Shown here one piece after another: positions 33,212-42,265 of a stretch of 64,000 nt of DNA; positions within the stretch are counted from its first letter, which is position 1, and each line of letters starts with the position of its first letter. The position numbers and the translations under genes were made by a program. Under the pieces are notes generated by a model. It ran no database searches, was not told where the DNA came from, and saw nothing but the letters and a program-made list of their open reading frames with translations. The stretch covers positions 124,001-188,000 of the forward strand of contig NZ_JAIQZK010000004.1 in NCBI RefSeq assembly GCF_020075545.1, written 5' to 3'. This DNA is from Nocardioides sp. TRM66260-LWL. Its GTDB lineage: Bacteria > Actinomycetota > Actinomycetes > Propionibacteriales > Nocardioidaceae.

Positions 33212-33700
33212 GTGACCACCCTGATGACGCACCTGCCGGCGCCGAAGGAGGTCAAGGACCTCATCTTCGGGCTGCTCGACAAGCCGATCGCCCTGCGTCC
33301 CGGCCCGCCGTTCGCGGTGAGCCCGCTCTACCCGGCGAGCATCGCCTCGTTCGTGGACGACTCGCTCGTCGTGCGGGCCGTCGTCGCGCTCGACCTGCCG
33401 CTCTCGGCCTACCTCTCCGCGGCCCTGGCCCTCGTGCCGGTCGCCGGCGCGGAGGCCGCGATCGAGGAGCAGCGGCTCAGCCCGCCGCTGGCCGAGGCCC
33501 TGCACGAGGTGTTCAACGTCTTCGCGACGCTGTTCAATGTGGGCGACTCCGCCCACGTACGCCTCTACAACGCCACGCCCTCGGGCGAGCCGCTCGCCGC
33601 CGACGCCCGCAGCCGCACCCAGATCCTGGGCCGGCGCGAAGACCTCGTCGTCGACATCACCGGCTACGGCACCGGACGCCTCGCGATCGTCCTCTGCTGA
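33212..33700 (+). CDS. Chemotaxis-operon protein of unknown function, possibly CheX-like
   Basis: 162 residues, GTG 33212, 3 bp after cheY and before a strong terminator, so it is the last gene of the che operon. It has LAEALHEVFNVFATLFN (about residues 90-106), which keeps the ExxN spacing of CheX/CheC in a similar helix, and a final beta hairpin (DLVVDITGYGTGRLAIVL). I regard it as a possible divergent CheX paralogue, but the similarity is weak. Confidence 0.6.
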   Translation: MTTLMTHLPAPKEVKDLIFGLLDKPIALRPGPPFAVSPLYPASIASFVDDSLVVRAVVALDLPLSAYLSAALALVPVAGAEAAIEEQRLSPPLAEALHEVFNVFATLFNVGDSAHVRLYNATPSGEPLAADARSRTQILGRREDLVVDITGYGTGRLAIVLC

Positions 33701-33720
33701 GCCCCGGCGCCCTGCGTGCC

Positions 33721-33756
33721 GACGGCCCGCGACCCTCCCTCGGGTCGCGGGCCGTC
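33721..33756 (+). terminator. Terminator of the chemotaxis operon
   Basis: Perfect 15-bp stem, GACGGCCCGCGACCC (33721-33735) with its reverse complement (33742-33756) around a 6-nt loop, 20 bp after the last che stop. No U-tract, as is common in high-GC actinobacteria. Confidence 0.8.
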
Positions 33757-33794
33757 TCGCCGTCGGGCGTCACTCGGTGGTCGAGTGGGGCTCC

Positions 33795-33823
33795 GGTGGT
33801 CGAGCTCGTCGAGACCCCCGCAC
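33795..33823. repeat. GGTGGTCGAG repeat, intergenic copy
   Basis: GGTGGTCGAGCTCGTCGAGA followed by CCCCCGCAC: an imperfect palindrome nearly identical to stretches in fliO (52266) and flhB (56175). A partial unit (GGTGGTCGAGTGGGGCTCC) precedes it at 33776. The rest of 33,757-34,030 holds no gene that I can support. Confidence 0.7.
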
Positions 33824-34035
33824 CCGACCGCTGACGGCGGCTAGTGGTCGACCAGCCCCGGTCTCCTCACCGCTCGCCTTGGTCGCCGTGGCGGTCATGG
33901 CACTCGGTGGTCGCTCGCCGTCTCGGTACAGCGGGTGTCCCCCTTTCGCCGTCGCCGGCTTCGGCGTTGCTTCTCTCAGTTGTCTTTGGTTGGTGCCTTG
34001 AAAGCCTGCTCTGATCTGGGGATATCCCCTTCTCT

Positions 34036-34058
34036 TCGAACGCGTGTTCGCATAGAAT
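34036..34058 (+). promoter_or_regulatory. SOS (LexA) box and -10 of HNH gene
   Basis: TCGAACGCGTGTTCGC (34036-34051) matches the actinobacterial SOS box TCGAAC-N4-GTTCGA at 11 of 12 defined positions. TAGAAT (34053-34058) follows directly as a -10 element and the ATG is 6 nt further, so the mRNA would be leaderless and LexA would cover the promoter. Confidence 0.75.
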
Positions 34059-34064
34059 CAGGCT

Positions 34065-35378
34065 ATGCCCTCTCGGACCCCCCGGCTGCTGCGTGATAGC
34101 GATGCCCTGCGCGCTGCGATGGCCGCACGTGCTGCCGAGGAGCAGGCGGCCCGTGACGTGTTCATCGCCGCCGCGGACTGGGCCATCGCTCATGTCGCCG
34201 GGTCCGGCGACGTCGCGGGATACGTCATCGACACCGGGATGATGCTGCCGCTCGCGGGTCCTGGGGCTCCGGAGGTTCAGGAGCATGCGGTCACCGAGTT
34301 CATCACCGCACTCGGCATGACCCAGCAGGCCGGGTCCTTCTACGTGGGCCACGCGCTCGAGGCCTGCGTCCGGCTCCCTCGCGTCTGGTCCCGCCTCGTG
34401 AAGGGCGAGCTGACGGTGTGGCAGGTCCGCCGGATCACCGAGGACACCATCCCGCTGTCGGCCGAGGCAGCCGACCTGGTCGACGCCCGGATCGCCGCCT
34501 ACGCCCACCAGGTGTCGCAGACCCAGATCTCGAACATCTGCCGGGTCGCGCAGGAGCACGCCGACCCCGACGAAGCGGTCCTGCGTCAGGCGCGTGAGGC
34601 CGAGCACCGCTGCTTCGAGGTGTGGATGGGCCAAGCCGGCTTCGACGGCACCATCGACATCTCAGGCCGCCTCGACCAGCCCGACGCCGCCGACCTCGAA
34701 CGCGCCATCGCCGCGCTGGCCGAGCAGCTGAAGAAGGCCGGCTCGGAGGAGACGCTGAGCGTCCGGCGCGCGAAGGCCGCCGGGATGCTCGCGCGTGGGG
34801 AGCAGGCCCTCCCGCTCGAGGCCGACGGCGGGCCCGGAGCCACCGCGTCAGCGACGCCGTCCCGGTCGCGGCACCTCACGCTCTACGTCCACCTCTCCGT
34901 CGACGCCGTCACCGGAGCCCTCGGCGACGTCGCGCGAAGCGAGGCGTCCCGCTCACCGCTCGGCATCGACGTCATCAGGACCTGGTGCCAGACCGCCGGC
35001 ACCAGCGTCACCGTGCGGCCGGTCCTCGATCTGGCGGCCGAGCGCTACAGCGACGCCTACGAGGTGCCGGATCTGATGCGGGAGCAGATCATCCTCAGGG
35101 ACCACACCTGCGTGTTCCCGTACTGCCGCCGGCCGGCGAGATCCTGCGACGCCGACCACGTCCAGTCCTACGAATCCGGCGGCCCCACCAGCTCCTCGAA
35201 TCTCGCGCCGCTGTGCCGCAAGCACCACCGCCACAAGACCCACGACGGCTGGCGCTACAAGCCCGCCGGACCCGACCAACCCGGCGTCTACCTCTGGCGA
35301 TCACCGAACGGCGTCCGCTTCCGACGCGACCGCCACGGCACCACCCTCCTCGACCCACCCGAGCCCGACGGCGGCTGA
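34065..35378 (+). CDS. DUF222-type HNH endonuclease (13E12-like)
   Basis: 437 residues, ATG 34065. The long N-terminal DUF222 region (about 30-300) is followed by a C-terminal HNH nuclease domain: TCVFPYCRRPARSCDADHVQ, then SNLAPLCRKHHRHKTHDGW (about 350-395), with zinc cysteines and catalytic His. Multicopy families of this kind, including the mycobacterial 13E12 repeats, may be mobile. It splits the motility region between the che operon and the flagellar genes and has its own SOS-type promoter. Its biological role is unknown. Confidence 0.88.
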   Translation: MPSRTPRLLRDSDALRAAMAARAAEEQAARDVFIAAADWAIAHVAGSGDVAGYVIDTGMMLPLAGPGAPEVQEHAVTEFITALGMTQQAGSFYVGHALEACVRLPRVWSRLVKGELTVWQVRRITEDTIPLSAEAADLVDARIAAYAHQVSQTQISNICRVAQEHADPDEAVLRQAREAEHRCFEVWMGQAGFDGTIDISGRLDQPDAADLERAIAALAEQLKKAGSEETLSVRRAKAAGMLARGEQALPLEADGGPGATASATPSRSRHLTLYVHLSVDAVTGALGDVARSEASRSPLGIDVIRTWCQTAGTSVTVRPVLDLAAERYSDAYEVPDLMREQIILRDHTCVFPYCRRPARSCDADHVQSYESGGPTSSSNLAPLCRKHHRHKTHDGWRYKPAGPDQPGVYLWRSPNGVRFRRDRHGTTLLDPPEPDGG

Positions 35379-35448
35379 GCGCCACCGCTACGCACCGCCC
35401 CGCAGCCCGACACCACCCGGTGATCGGGCCACGGGCATGCCCGGGGCC

Positions 35449-36240
35449 TCAGCCGGCGAGACCGGGGAGGGGCGCGGTGCCGAAGGCGACGTCGAAGCGG
35501 TCGCACCAGATGACGGCGCTGCGGATGCCCTCGAGCGAGGCCGAGTCGGGGATCGCGTAGGTCTGGTTGCCGCGCGTCGCCTTCAGCTTCCCGAGGCGGA
35601 CGTACGAGCCGTCGTCGTAGCTCCCCCACGAGCCGCCCGACGGGGCGGACGAGAGCCACACGTGCACGTCGGGGCCGTCGCTGGTCGAGAGTCCCTCGAG
35701 GCGCAGCACCCGCTGACCGTCCTCGAGTCGCAGCAGCACCGCACGGCCGGACGTCTCGTGCTCGGCGTCCTCGAAGTCGCCGGACGAGAGCTCGCGCACC
35801 ACCGGCACGGCGGACGGGGACGGCGTGGCGGACGCCTCGATCGTCGGACTCGACGCCGGGTTCGACGGGGCGCCCGAGACCGCGCCCGGGAACGGGGCCG
35901 CAGATCGGGTGGGAGCGGCGGGTCGGGCGTCCACCGGGTCGCCCGCCGAGGGCCGGCCGCGCGGCGTCGGCTTCGGAGTCGGCGTCGGCGCCGCGACGGC
36001 GGGGGTCGAGGACTCGACGGCCGAGGCCGGGGAGGACGGCGTGCCGACGGGAGCGGACGGGGAGCCGGGGACCCGAGGCGCGAGGTCGGCGGCCTGGGGC
36101 GCCGAGGTCTGGCGGACGCCGAGCGGCGCCGTCTCGTCGATCGTGCTGGAGGTGAGCAGCCGCCAGGGCTGGAACCACCAGCCGCCGAGCGCGAGCAGCG
36201 CGACGAGGGCGACGACGAGGAGGGCGGGGGGTCTGCGCAT
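35449..36240 (-). CDS. Membrane-anchored DM13-domain protein
   Basis: 263 residues, ATG 36240. One N-terminal membrane helix (PPALLVVALVALLALGGWW), a ~130-residue Pro/Ser/Ala/Thr linker, and a C-terminal DM13 domain (about 165-260): GRAVLLRLEDGQRVLRLEGL, DGPDVHVWLS, LGKLKATRGNQTYAIPD and IWCDRFDVAFGTAPL. The conserved lone Cys of DM13 is present in IWCDRF. The domain is proposed to take part in extracytoplasmic electron transfer. It is divergent from flgB; no motility role is evident. Confidence 0.82.
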   Translation of the reverse strand: MRRPPALLVVALVALLALGGWWFQPWRLLTSSTIDETAPLGVRQTSAPQAADLAPRVPGSPSAPVGTPSSPASAVESSTPAVAAPTPTPKPTPRGRPSAGDPVDARPAAPTRSAAPFPGAVSGAPSNPASSPTIEASATPSPSAVPVVRELSSGDFEDAEHETSGRAVLLRLEDGQRVLRLEGLSTSDGPDVHVWLSSAPSGGSWGSYDDGSYVRLGKLKATRGNQTYAIPDSASLEGIRSAVIWCDRFDVAFGTAPLPGLAG

Positions 36241-36359
36241 CACGGCGGGCTCCGGACCGTCGGGGGAGGGTGGTCTGCCCTCGACGGTAGGGCGGAGCCG
36301 GGGTCCGGAGCAGGGGTCGGACGCCGTCGTCACCGCACCGTAAGAAGTCGCCCGGATCC

Positions 36360-36385
36360 CTCAGGTGCCGTCCGGGACGGCCGAT
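36360..36385 (+). promoter_or_regulatory. FliA-type promoter of the flgB-flgE operon
   Basis: CTCAGGT (36360-36366), 14 bp, CCGAT (36381-36385), about 120 bp before flgB, which leaves a real 5' leader unlike cheB, cheR and fliM. GATCC precedes the -35, as at cheR. Confidence 0.75.
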
Positions 36386-36505
36386 GCCACCCACGAGCGA
36401 GGACTGCTCGACACCGCCGACGGACCGGCACCCGCCCCTGCGAGCCGCAGGGGGACCGCCCCAGCGCGCTTCCGCGCTGACCGTTCCGTCGGAGGTCAGA
36501 TCCCC

Positions 36506-36889
36506 GTGTCCGTGCCCCTGTACGCCGCGAGCGACGCCGTCTCGTCGGTGCTCGGCTACGCGCTGGACGGCATCGCGCAGCGCCAGCGCGTGATCGCCGA
36601 CAACATCGCCAACATCGACACCCCCGGGTTCCGGGCGACGGCGGTGGACTTCGAGTCCTCGCTGCAGGCGGCGATCAGCGGCGCGGGCCCCGACGGCGTC
36701 CAGTCCGCCCTCGCGAACGCCACCCCGGCGCTGCTGCCCACCAACACCCCGGTCGGCGCCAACGGCAACGACGTCGACCTGCGCAAGGAGACCCTCGCGG
36801 CCATGCAGTCGCAGTTCCAGTACCAGATGGTCGCCCGCGCGGTGACCGACCGCTTCGACCTCGTGAAGACCGCGGCGGGAGCCGTCTGA
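36506..36889 (+). CDS. flgB: Flagellar basal-body rod protein FlgB
   Basis: 127 residues, GTG 36506 with GGAGGTCAG upstream. Proximal rod subunit exported by the flagellar type III system. The rod-family motif RQRVIADNIANIDTPGFRAT lies at about 29-48 and the C-terminal helix MQSQFQYQMVARAVTDRFDL completes the coiled-coil pair. First gene of a 12-gene operon; its stop overlaps the flgC start (TGATG). Confidence 0.95.
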   Translation: MSVPLYAASDAVSSVLGYALDGIAQRQRVIADNIANIDTPGFRATAVDFESSLQAAISGAGPDGVQSALANATPALLPTNTPVGANGNDVDLRKETLAAMQSQFQYQMVARAVTDRFDLVKTAAGAV

Positions 36890-37284
36890 TGGGCGCCTTC
36901 GACGCGCTGAGCATCGCGAACTCCGGGCTCGGCTTCCACCAGACCTGGCTCGACGCGCTGTCGTACAACATCGCGAACGCCAACACGATCCGCCCGACCT
37001 CGCAGTCGGCCTTCCAGGCCCAGATGGTCGTCGCGCAGCCGCTGGCCGGCGGCCAGGGCGTCGCGGTCGGCGGCCTCGCCTACTCCGACGCGCAGGGCGT
37101 GATCGTCAACGACCCGAACAGCCCGCTGGCCGACGCGAACGGCAACGTGCGGGCGCCGGCGATGGACATGTCCGCCCAGATGACCCAGCTGATCATGGCC
37201 CAGCGCGGCTTCCAGGCCAGCGCGCAGGTCACTAAGTACGCGCAGGACACCTACTCCACCGCCATCGGGATCGGTGGCCGATGA
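36889..37284 (+). CDS. flgC: Flagellar basal-body rod protein FlgC
   Basis: 131 residues, ATG 36889. Rod protein: N-terminal [20 protein letters not shown] followed by [10 protein letters not shown], and C-terminal [20 protein letters not shown]. The usual NIANxNT is retained. Length matches the family. Its stop overlaps the fliE ATG. Confidence 0.94.
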   Translation: MGAFDALSIANSGLGFHQTWLDALSYNIANANTIRPTSQSAFQAQMVVAQPLAGGQGVAVGGLAYSDAQGVIVNDPNSPLADANGNVRAPAMDMSAQMTQLIMAQRGFQASAQVTKYAQDTYSTAIGIGGR

Positions 37285-37634
37285 GCGTCAACGGCATCGA
37301 GGCGGTCGGCTTCACGCCGATGGTCCCCACCCAGGTGGCCGCGCCGGCCACCGGCCCGTCCGCGCCGACCGCGCCCACCGGCCCGAACGCCCCCGGCGCG
37401 CCGAAGGTCGAGGGTCCCGACTTCGGCCAGCTCGTCGCCGACGGCCTCCAGCGCCTCGACGGCGTCCAGCGCACCAGCGACCGGCTCGCCGTCCAGGCCG
37501 CCAGCGGCACGCTCACCAACCTGCACGACTACACGATCGCGGCCACCCAGGCGGCCGTGACGACCCAGGTGACGGTGGCCGTGCGCAACAAGGCCGTCGA
37601 GGCGTTCAACGAGATCATGCGGATGCAGGTCTGA
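37281..37634 (+). CDS. fliE: Flagellar hook-basal body protein FliE
   Basis: 117 residues, ATG 37281 (ATGA overlap). Links the MS ring to the rod. An Ala/Pro-rich N-terminal part ([18 protein letters not shown]) is followed by the conserved helical C-terminus with [20 protein letters not shown] and [17 protein letters not shown], typical of FliE. Confidence 0.93.
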   Translation: MSVNGIEAVGFTPMVPTQVAAPATGPSAPTAPTGPNAPGAPKVEGPDFGQLVADGLQRLDGVQRTSDRLAVQAASGTLTNLHDYTIAATQAAVTTQVTVAVRNKAVEAFNEIMRMQV

Positions 37635-37636
37635 GG

Positions 37637-39208
37637 ATGAAGGACTCCCTGACCCGCGCGCTCGCGGGATACCGCGCCCAGTTCTCCGCCTTCACGGCCG
37701 GCCAGAAGGTCGTCGCGATCGTCGGCACCGCCGCCCTGCTGCTCGGCGGCTTCATGGTCTACCGCTGGGCCTCGGCCCCGACCTACGCGCCGCTCTACGC
37801 GAACCTCTCCTCCGCGGACGCCTCGGCGATCACCCAGGAGCTCGACTCCACCGGGGTGCCCTACCAGCTCAGCGACGGCGGCAACACGATCCTCGTGCCG
37901 CAGGACGCGCTCTACCAGGCCCGGCTCGACGTGGCCGGCAAGGGCCTGCCGTCCTCCAGCAAGGCCGGCACCGACCCGTTCGCCAACAGCGGCATCGCCA
38001 GCTCGGACTTCGAGCAGCAGACCAACGTCCGGATGGCGCTGGAGAGCGACCTCGCCACCACGATCGAGCACATCCAGGGCATCTCGACGGCCGTGGTGCA
38101 CCTGGCGATCCCGCAGAAGCAGGCCTTCTCCGACAACCAGAGCCCCACCACCGCCTCGGTGCTCGTGCAGACCGACCCGGGCGCGAGCCTGACCCCCGGC
38201 CAGGTGCAGACCATCGTCCAGCTGGTGTCCTCCAGCGTCGACGGCCTGGACCCCAAGAACGTCTCGGTGGCCGACTCCACCGGCCGGGTCTACACCAACC
38301 CGGGCGCGGACGGCTCCGACCCGATGATGCAGGACCAGCAGGTCGCGGCCGTCCAGAACGACCTGCAGACCAAGCTGCAGGCGATGCTCGACCGCGTCGT
38401 CGGCCCGGGCAACTCGACCGTCCAGGTGACGCCGGTGCTCGACTTCGACAAGAAGGTCACCGACATCACCAGCTACACCCCCGACAGCAAGAACCCGGTC
38501 TCCTCGCAGACCACCTCGGAGGAGAAGTACCAGGGCCCCGGCGCCGCGAACGCCGCCGGCGGGGTCGTCGGCCCCGACGGCCAGCTGCTCGGCGCCAACG
38601 CCGCCGGCTCCTCGGCGTCGAAGTACGACAAGAAGGCCACCACCCAGGACCGCGCGATCGGCAGCACCGTCCAGCGGGTCGAGAGCACCCCCGGCCAGAT
38701 CAAGTCGCTGCACATCGGCGTCGCGATGGACGCCGCGGCGACCAAGAACGTGCCGCTGGCCAGCATCCAGAAGCTCATCGCCTCGACGGCCGGCGTCAAC
38801 GTGCCGCGGGGCGACACCATCCAGGTGGCGCAGGTGCCGTTCGACCGCTCCGCGGAGGCCGCTGCCCAGCAGGAGCTGCAGGCCGCCCAGGCGGCCCAGT
38901 CGTCGGCCTCGCGCAACGACCTGATCCGCAAGGGCGCCCTGGCCGGCGTCGTCCTGCTCGCCCTGCTGCTGGCCCTGATCAAGAGCCGCAAGCGCGCCAA
39001 GGCCCGGGCCGAGGCGACGACCTACCTGGTCGAGCAGCTGCGCGAGCAGGCCGCCCAGCAGCAGGTGCTCGAGCAGAGCAACGCCCTGGCCCTCGAGGCC
39101 GCCGAGCACACCCCGGAGGACGACATGCGCGACGAGCTCTCCGCGCTCATCGAGCGTCAGCCCGAGGACGTCGCCTCGCTCCTGCGCGGCTGGCTGACGG
39201 AGCGCTGA
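37637..39208 (+). CDS. fliF: Flagellar MS-ring protein FliF
   Basis: 523 residues, ATG 37637. Forms the ring in the cytoplasmic membrane on which the motor is built. First TM about 27-46 (VVAIVGTAALLLGGFMVYRW), then the YscJ-like ring-building motif APLYANLSSADASAITQELD, and the second TM near 435 (KGALAGVVLLALLLALIK). The C-terminal ~25 residues (DELSALIERQPEDVASLLRG) bind FliG. Confidence 0.95.
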   Translation: MKDSLTRALAGYRAQFSAFTAGQKVVAIVGTAALLLGGFMVYRWASAPTYAPLYANLSSADASAITQELDSTGVPYQLSDGGNTILVPQDALYQARLDVAGKGLPSSSKAGTDPFANSGIASSDFEQQTNVRMALESDLATTIEHIQGISTAVVHLAIPQKQAFSDNQSPTTASVLVQTDPGASLTPGQVQTIVQLVSSSVDGLDPKNVSVADSTGRVYTNPGADGSDPMMQDQQVAAVQNDLQTKLQAMLDRVVGPGNSTVQVTPVLDFDKKVTDITSYTPDSKNPVSSQTTSEEKYQGPGAANAAGGVVGPDGQLLGANAAGSSASKYDKKATTQDRAIGSTVQRVESTPGQIKSLHIGVAMDAAATKNVPLASIQKLIASTAGVNVPRGDTIQVAQVPFDRSAEAAAQQELQAAQAAQSSASRNDLIRKGALAGVVLLALLLALIKSRKRAKARAEATTYLVEQLREQAAQQQVLEQSNALALEAAEHTPEDDMRDELSALIERQPEDVASLLRGWLTER

Positions 39209-39211
39209 CCC

Positions 39212-40225
39212 ATGGCCACGACCCTCACCGGCGCCGGCGCCCGCAAGGCCGCCGTCCTGCTCGTCCAGCTCGGCAAGGCGAAGGCCGCCAGCGTGCTGGC
39301 CCACCTCAGCGAGAGCGAGGTCGAGGCGGTCTCCAGCGAGATCGCCCGGCTGGAGTCCGTCAGCCAGGGCGAGGCCGGCGCGGTGCTCCAGGAGTTCCAC
39401 GACATGATGACCGCGCGCGGGCACATCGCGCGCGGCGGCCTGGGCTTCGCCCAGCAGGTGCTGGAGCAGACCATGGGCTCCGAGCGCGCCGCGCAGATCA
39501 TCGAGCGGCTGCACGCGGCCGCCATCCAGATGCCCTTCCAGTTCCTGCACCAGGCCGACCCCGCGCAGCTGCGCTCGTTCATCGTCGACGAGCACCCGCA
39601 GGTGATCGCGCTCGTGCTCGCGCACATGACGCCCGACAAGGCGTCCCTGCTGCTCTCCGGGCTGCCGCCGGAGCAGCAGGCGCAGGTGGCCCACCGGATC
39701 GCGGTCATGGACCGCACCTCGCCCGACATCATCCGGGCGGTGGAGTCGACGCTGGAGCGCAAGCTCTCCTCGATGCTGCAGCCCAGCGACATGTCCCGCG
39801 TCGGCGGGCTCGACCCGCTGGTGAACATCATCAACTGCTCCGACCGCGCGACCGAGCGGCAGATCATCGAGGGCCTGGAGTCGCTCGACGGCTCGCTCGC
39901 CGAGGAGATCCGCAGCCGGATGTTCATGTTCGAGGACATCGTCCACCTCGACGACCGCTCCATGCAGATGGTGCTGCGCCAGGTCGACACCAGCCAGCTC
40001 GCGCTCGCCCTCAAGGGCGTCTCGGAGCCGGTGCGCGACAAGGTCACCCGCAACCTCTCCAGCCGGGCGGCCGAGGGCCTGGTCGAGGAGATCGAGCTGC
40101 TCGGGCCGGTGCGCCTCAGCCAGGTCGAGGAGGCCCAGCAGGCCGTCATCCGCTCGATCCGCCAGCTCGAGGAGCGCGGCGAGATCCTGGTGCGCCGCGG
40201 AGGCGACAGTGACTTCGTCGAGTGA
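39212..40225 (+). CDS. fliG: Flagellar motor switch protein FliG
   Basis: 337 residues, ATG 39212. Torque-generating switch subunit. AAVLLVQLGKAKAASVLAHL at the N-terminus, the EHPQVIALVLAHM armadillo motif (about 130-142), and C-terminal MFMFEDIVHLDDRSMQMVLR with the charged ridge that meets MotA (KDKVTRNLSSRAAE type). The end overlaps the start of fliH by 17 bp. Confidence 0.95.
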   Translation: MATTLTGAGARKAAVLLVQLGKAKAASVLAHLSESEVEAVSSEIARLESVSQGEAGAVLQEFHDMMTARGHIARGGLGFAQQVLEQTMGSERAAQIIERLHAAAIQMPFQFLHQADPAQLRSFIVDEHPQVIALVLAHMTPDKASLLLSGLPPEQQAQVAHRIAVMDRTSPDIIRAVESTLERKLSSMLQPSDMSRVGGLDPLVNIINCSDRATERQIIEGLESLDGSLAEEIRSRMFMFEDIVHLDDRSMQMVLRQVDTSQLALALKGVSEPVRDKVTRNLSSRAAEGLVEEIELLGPVRLSQVEEAQQAVIRSIRQLEERGEILVRRGGDSDFVE

Positions 40226-40928
40226 GTCGCCGGGGCTGCCCGGGCTGCCCGAGAGGGTCGTGCGCGGCGACGGTGCGACGGGCGCGGCCGTGCTGGCCAC
40301 CCCCGACCTGCGCCGCGGCGCGTGGACGCGGCTCGGCGACGCCGGGGTGCTCGGCGACGCCGTCACCGAGCACTCGCTGGCCGGACTCGCCGAGAGCGCC
40401 CGCGTGGCCGCCCAGGCCCAGGGCTACGCGACCGGCTGGGGCGAGGGACGCCGCGCCGCCGCGGAGCTCGCCGCCGAGGCCGAGCGGGCGGCCGAGGAGG
40501 CCCGCGCCGCCGCCGAGGCCCGCCGCGCCGAGGAGCACGCGCTCGCGATGGCCGCGCTGACCCGCGCCGCCGCGGAGCTGCAGCGCACCGCCGCCCGGCT
40601 CGCCGCGGAGCTCGAGGACGAGGCCCTGCGCCTGGCCCGCGAGCTGACCGCGCAGATCGTCGGACACGAGGTGCGCAGCAGCGCCGACCCCGAGGGCGAC
40701 GTCGTGCGGCGGGCGCTCGCCGTCCTGCCCGCAGGCCTGCCGGTGACGGTGCGCCTGCACCCCGCCGTCGCCGCCTCCGCCGCGGCCCGGATGCTCGACG
40801 ACCACGACGTCACCGTGCGGGCCGACGCGACGCTCGGCCCCGCCGACGCCGTCGTCGAGACGCCGACCTCGATCGTCGACCTCGGCATCGAGGCCGCGCT
40901 CGCCCGCGTCCGCGAGGCGCTCGCGTGA
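40209..40928 (+). CDS. fliH: Flagellar assembly protein FliH
   Basis: 239 residues, GTG 40209 inside the fliG end. Controls the export ATPase FliI. The centre is a long Ala/Glu/Arg helix (GYATGWGEGRRAAAELAAEA onward), followed by a V-ATPase E-subunit-like C-terminal domain (EDEALRLARELTAQIVGHEV). Identified by composition, the GxGxG-like helix and position before fliI. Confidence 0.85.
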   Translation: MTSSSESPGLPGLPERVVRGDGATGAAVLATPDLRRGAWTRLGDAGVLGDAVTEHSLAGLAESARVAAQAQGYATGWGEGRRAAAELAAEAERAAEEARAAAEARRAEEHALAMAALTRAAAELQRTAARLAAELEDEALRLARELTAQIVGHEVRSSADPEGDVVRRALAVLPAGLPVTVRLHPAVAASAAARMLDDHDVTVRADATLGPADAVVETPTSIVDLGIEAALARVREALA

Positions 40929-42265
40929 GCCCCGTCGGCGCCGCCACCCTGGACGCCGCACGCGACCGGGCCCGGCGCGCCGCCGCGCCGCTGCGGCTCG
41001 GGCGCGTCGAGGAGCTCGTCGGGCTGCACCTGCGCGTCGTCGGCCTGCGCGCCGCGGTCGGCGACCTGCTCGAGATCGTCCCCTCGGCGGGGGCCGGCGA
41101 GCCCGTGCTCGCCGAGGTCGCGGCCAGCGCGACGTCCGGCCTGATCGCCCTGCCCCTGGGCCGCACCGCGGGACTGCAGGCCGGCGACCCGGTGCGGCAC
41201 ACCGGCGGTCCGCTGCGCATCCGCGTCGGCGAGGCGCTGCGCGGACGCGTGCTCGACGGCCTCGGCCGTCCGGTCGACGGCGGTCCGCCCCTGGACGACC
41301 CCGCCCTCGGCCTCGCGCTCGCGGACGTCGACGGCACCGCGCCCGACGCACTCTCGCGGCCCCGCATCGACACCCAGCTCGGCCTCGGCGTGCGCGCCCT
41401 GGACGCCCTCGTGCCGTGCGGACGCGGCCAGCGGCTGGGCATCATGGCCGGCTCCGGCGTCGGCAAGTCGAGCCTGCTCTCGATGATCGCCCGAGGCACC
41501 GACGCCGAGATCTCCGTCATCGCCCTGATCGGCGAGCGCGGCCGCGAGGTGCGCGAGTTCGTCGAGAACGACCTCGGCCCCGAGGGCCTGGCCCGCTCGG
41601 TGGTCGTCGTCGCCACCTCCGACGCCCCGCCGGTCGAGCGGCTGCGCGCGGCGTTCGTGGCCACCCGCATCGCCGAGTGGTTCCGCGACGCCGGGCGGCA
41701 CGTCGTGCTGATGATGGACTCCCTGACCCGCGTCTCGATGGCCCAGCGCGAGATCGGGCTGTCGGCCGGCGAGCCGCCCGCCACCCGCGGCTACCCGCCG
41801 TCGGTCTTCACCCTCATGCCGCGCCTGCTGGAGCGCGCGGGCACCTCGCCGTCCGGCTCGATCACCGGCCTCTACACCGTGCTGGTCGAGGGCGACGACC
41901 TGCAGGACCCGATCGGCGACACCGCCCGCTCGATCCTCGACGGCCACATCGTCCTGACCCGTCGGCTCGCCACCGCCGGCCACTTCCCGAGCATCGACGT
42001 GCTGGAGTCGATCAGCCGCGTCACCGGCGCCGTCACCACCCGCGAGCAGCGGGCCGACGCCACCGTCCTGCGCCGCATGCTGGCCGCGCACCGCTCGGTG
42101 AAGGAGCTCGTCGAGATCGGCGCGTACGTCTCGGGCACCGACCCCGACGCCGACGCCGCGCTGGCCCGGATGCCGCGCATCGACGCGTTCCTGCGCCAGG
42201 ACATGGACGACCAGACGCCCACCTCAGAGACCTGGGCGCTGCTGAACGGCCTGGTGGCGCCGTGA
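40925..42265 (+). CDS. fliI: Flagellum-specific ATPase FliI
   Basis: 446 residues, GTG 40925 overlapping the fliH stop. Hexameric ATPase of flagellar export. Walker A IMAGSGVGKSSLLSM (about 175), ALIGERGREVREFV, Walker B VVLMMDSLTRVSMAQREIGL and TGLYTVLVEGDDLQDPI as in all FliI/YscN proteins. Standard length. Confidence 0.95.
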   Translation: MSPVGAATLDAARDRARRAAAPLRLGRVEELVGLHLRVVGLRAAVGDLLEIVPSAGAGEPVLAEVAASATSGLIALPLGRTAGLQAGDPVRHTGGPLRIRVGEALRGRVLDGLGRPVDGGPPLDDPALGLALADVDGTAPDALSRPRIDTQLGLGVRALDALVPCGRGQRLGIMAGSGVGKSSLLSMIARGTDAEISVIALIGERGREVREFVENDLGPEGLARSVVVVATSDAPPVERLRAAFVATRIAEWFRDAGRHVVLMMDSLTRVSMAQREIGLSAGEPPATRGYPPSVFTLMPRLLERAGTSPSGSITGLYTVLVEGDDLQDPIGDTARSILDGHIVLTRRLATAGHFPSIDVLESISRVTGAVTTREQRADATVLRRMLAAHRSVKELVEIGAYVSGTDPDADAALARMPRIDAFLRQDMDDQTPTSETWALLNGLVAP

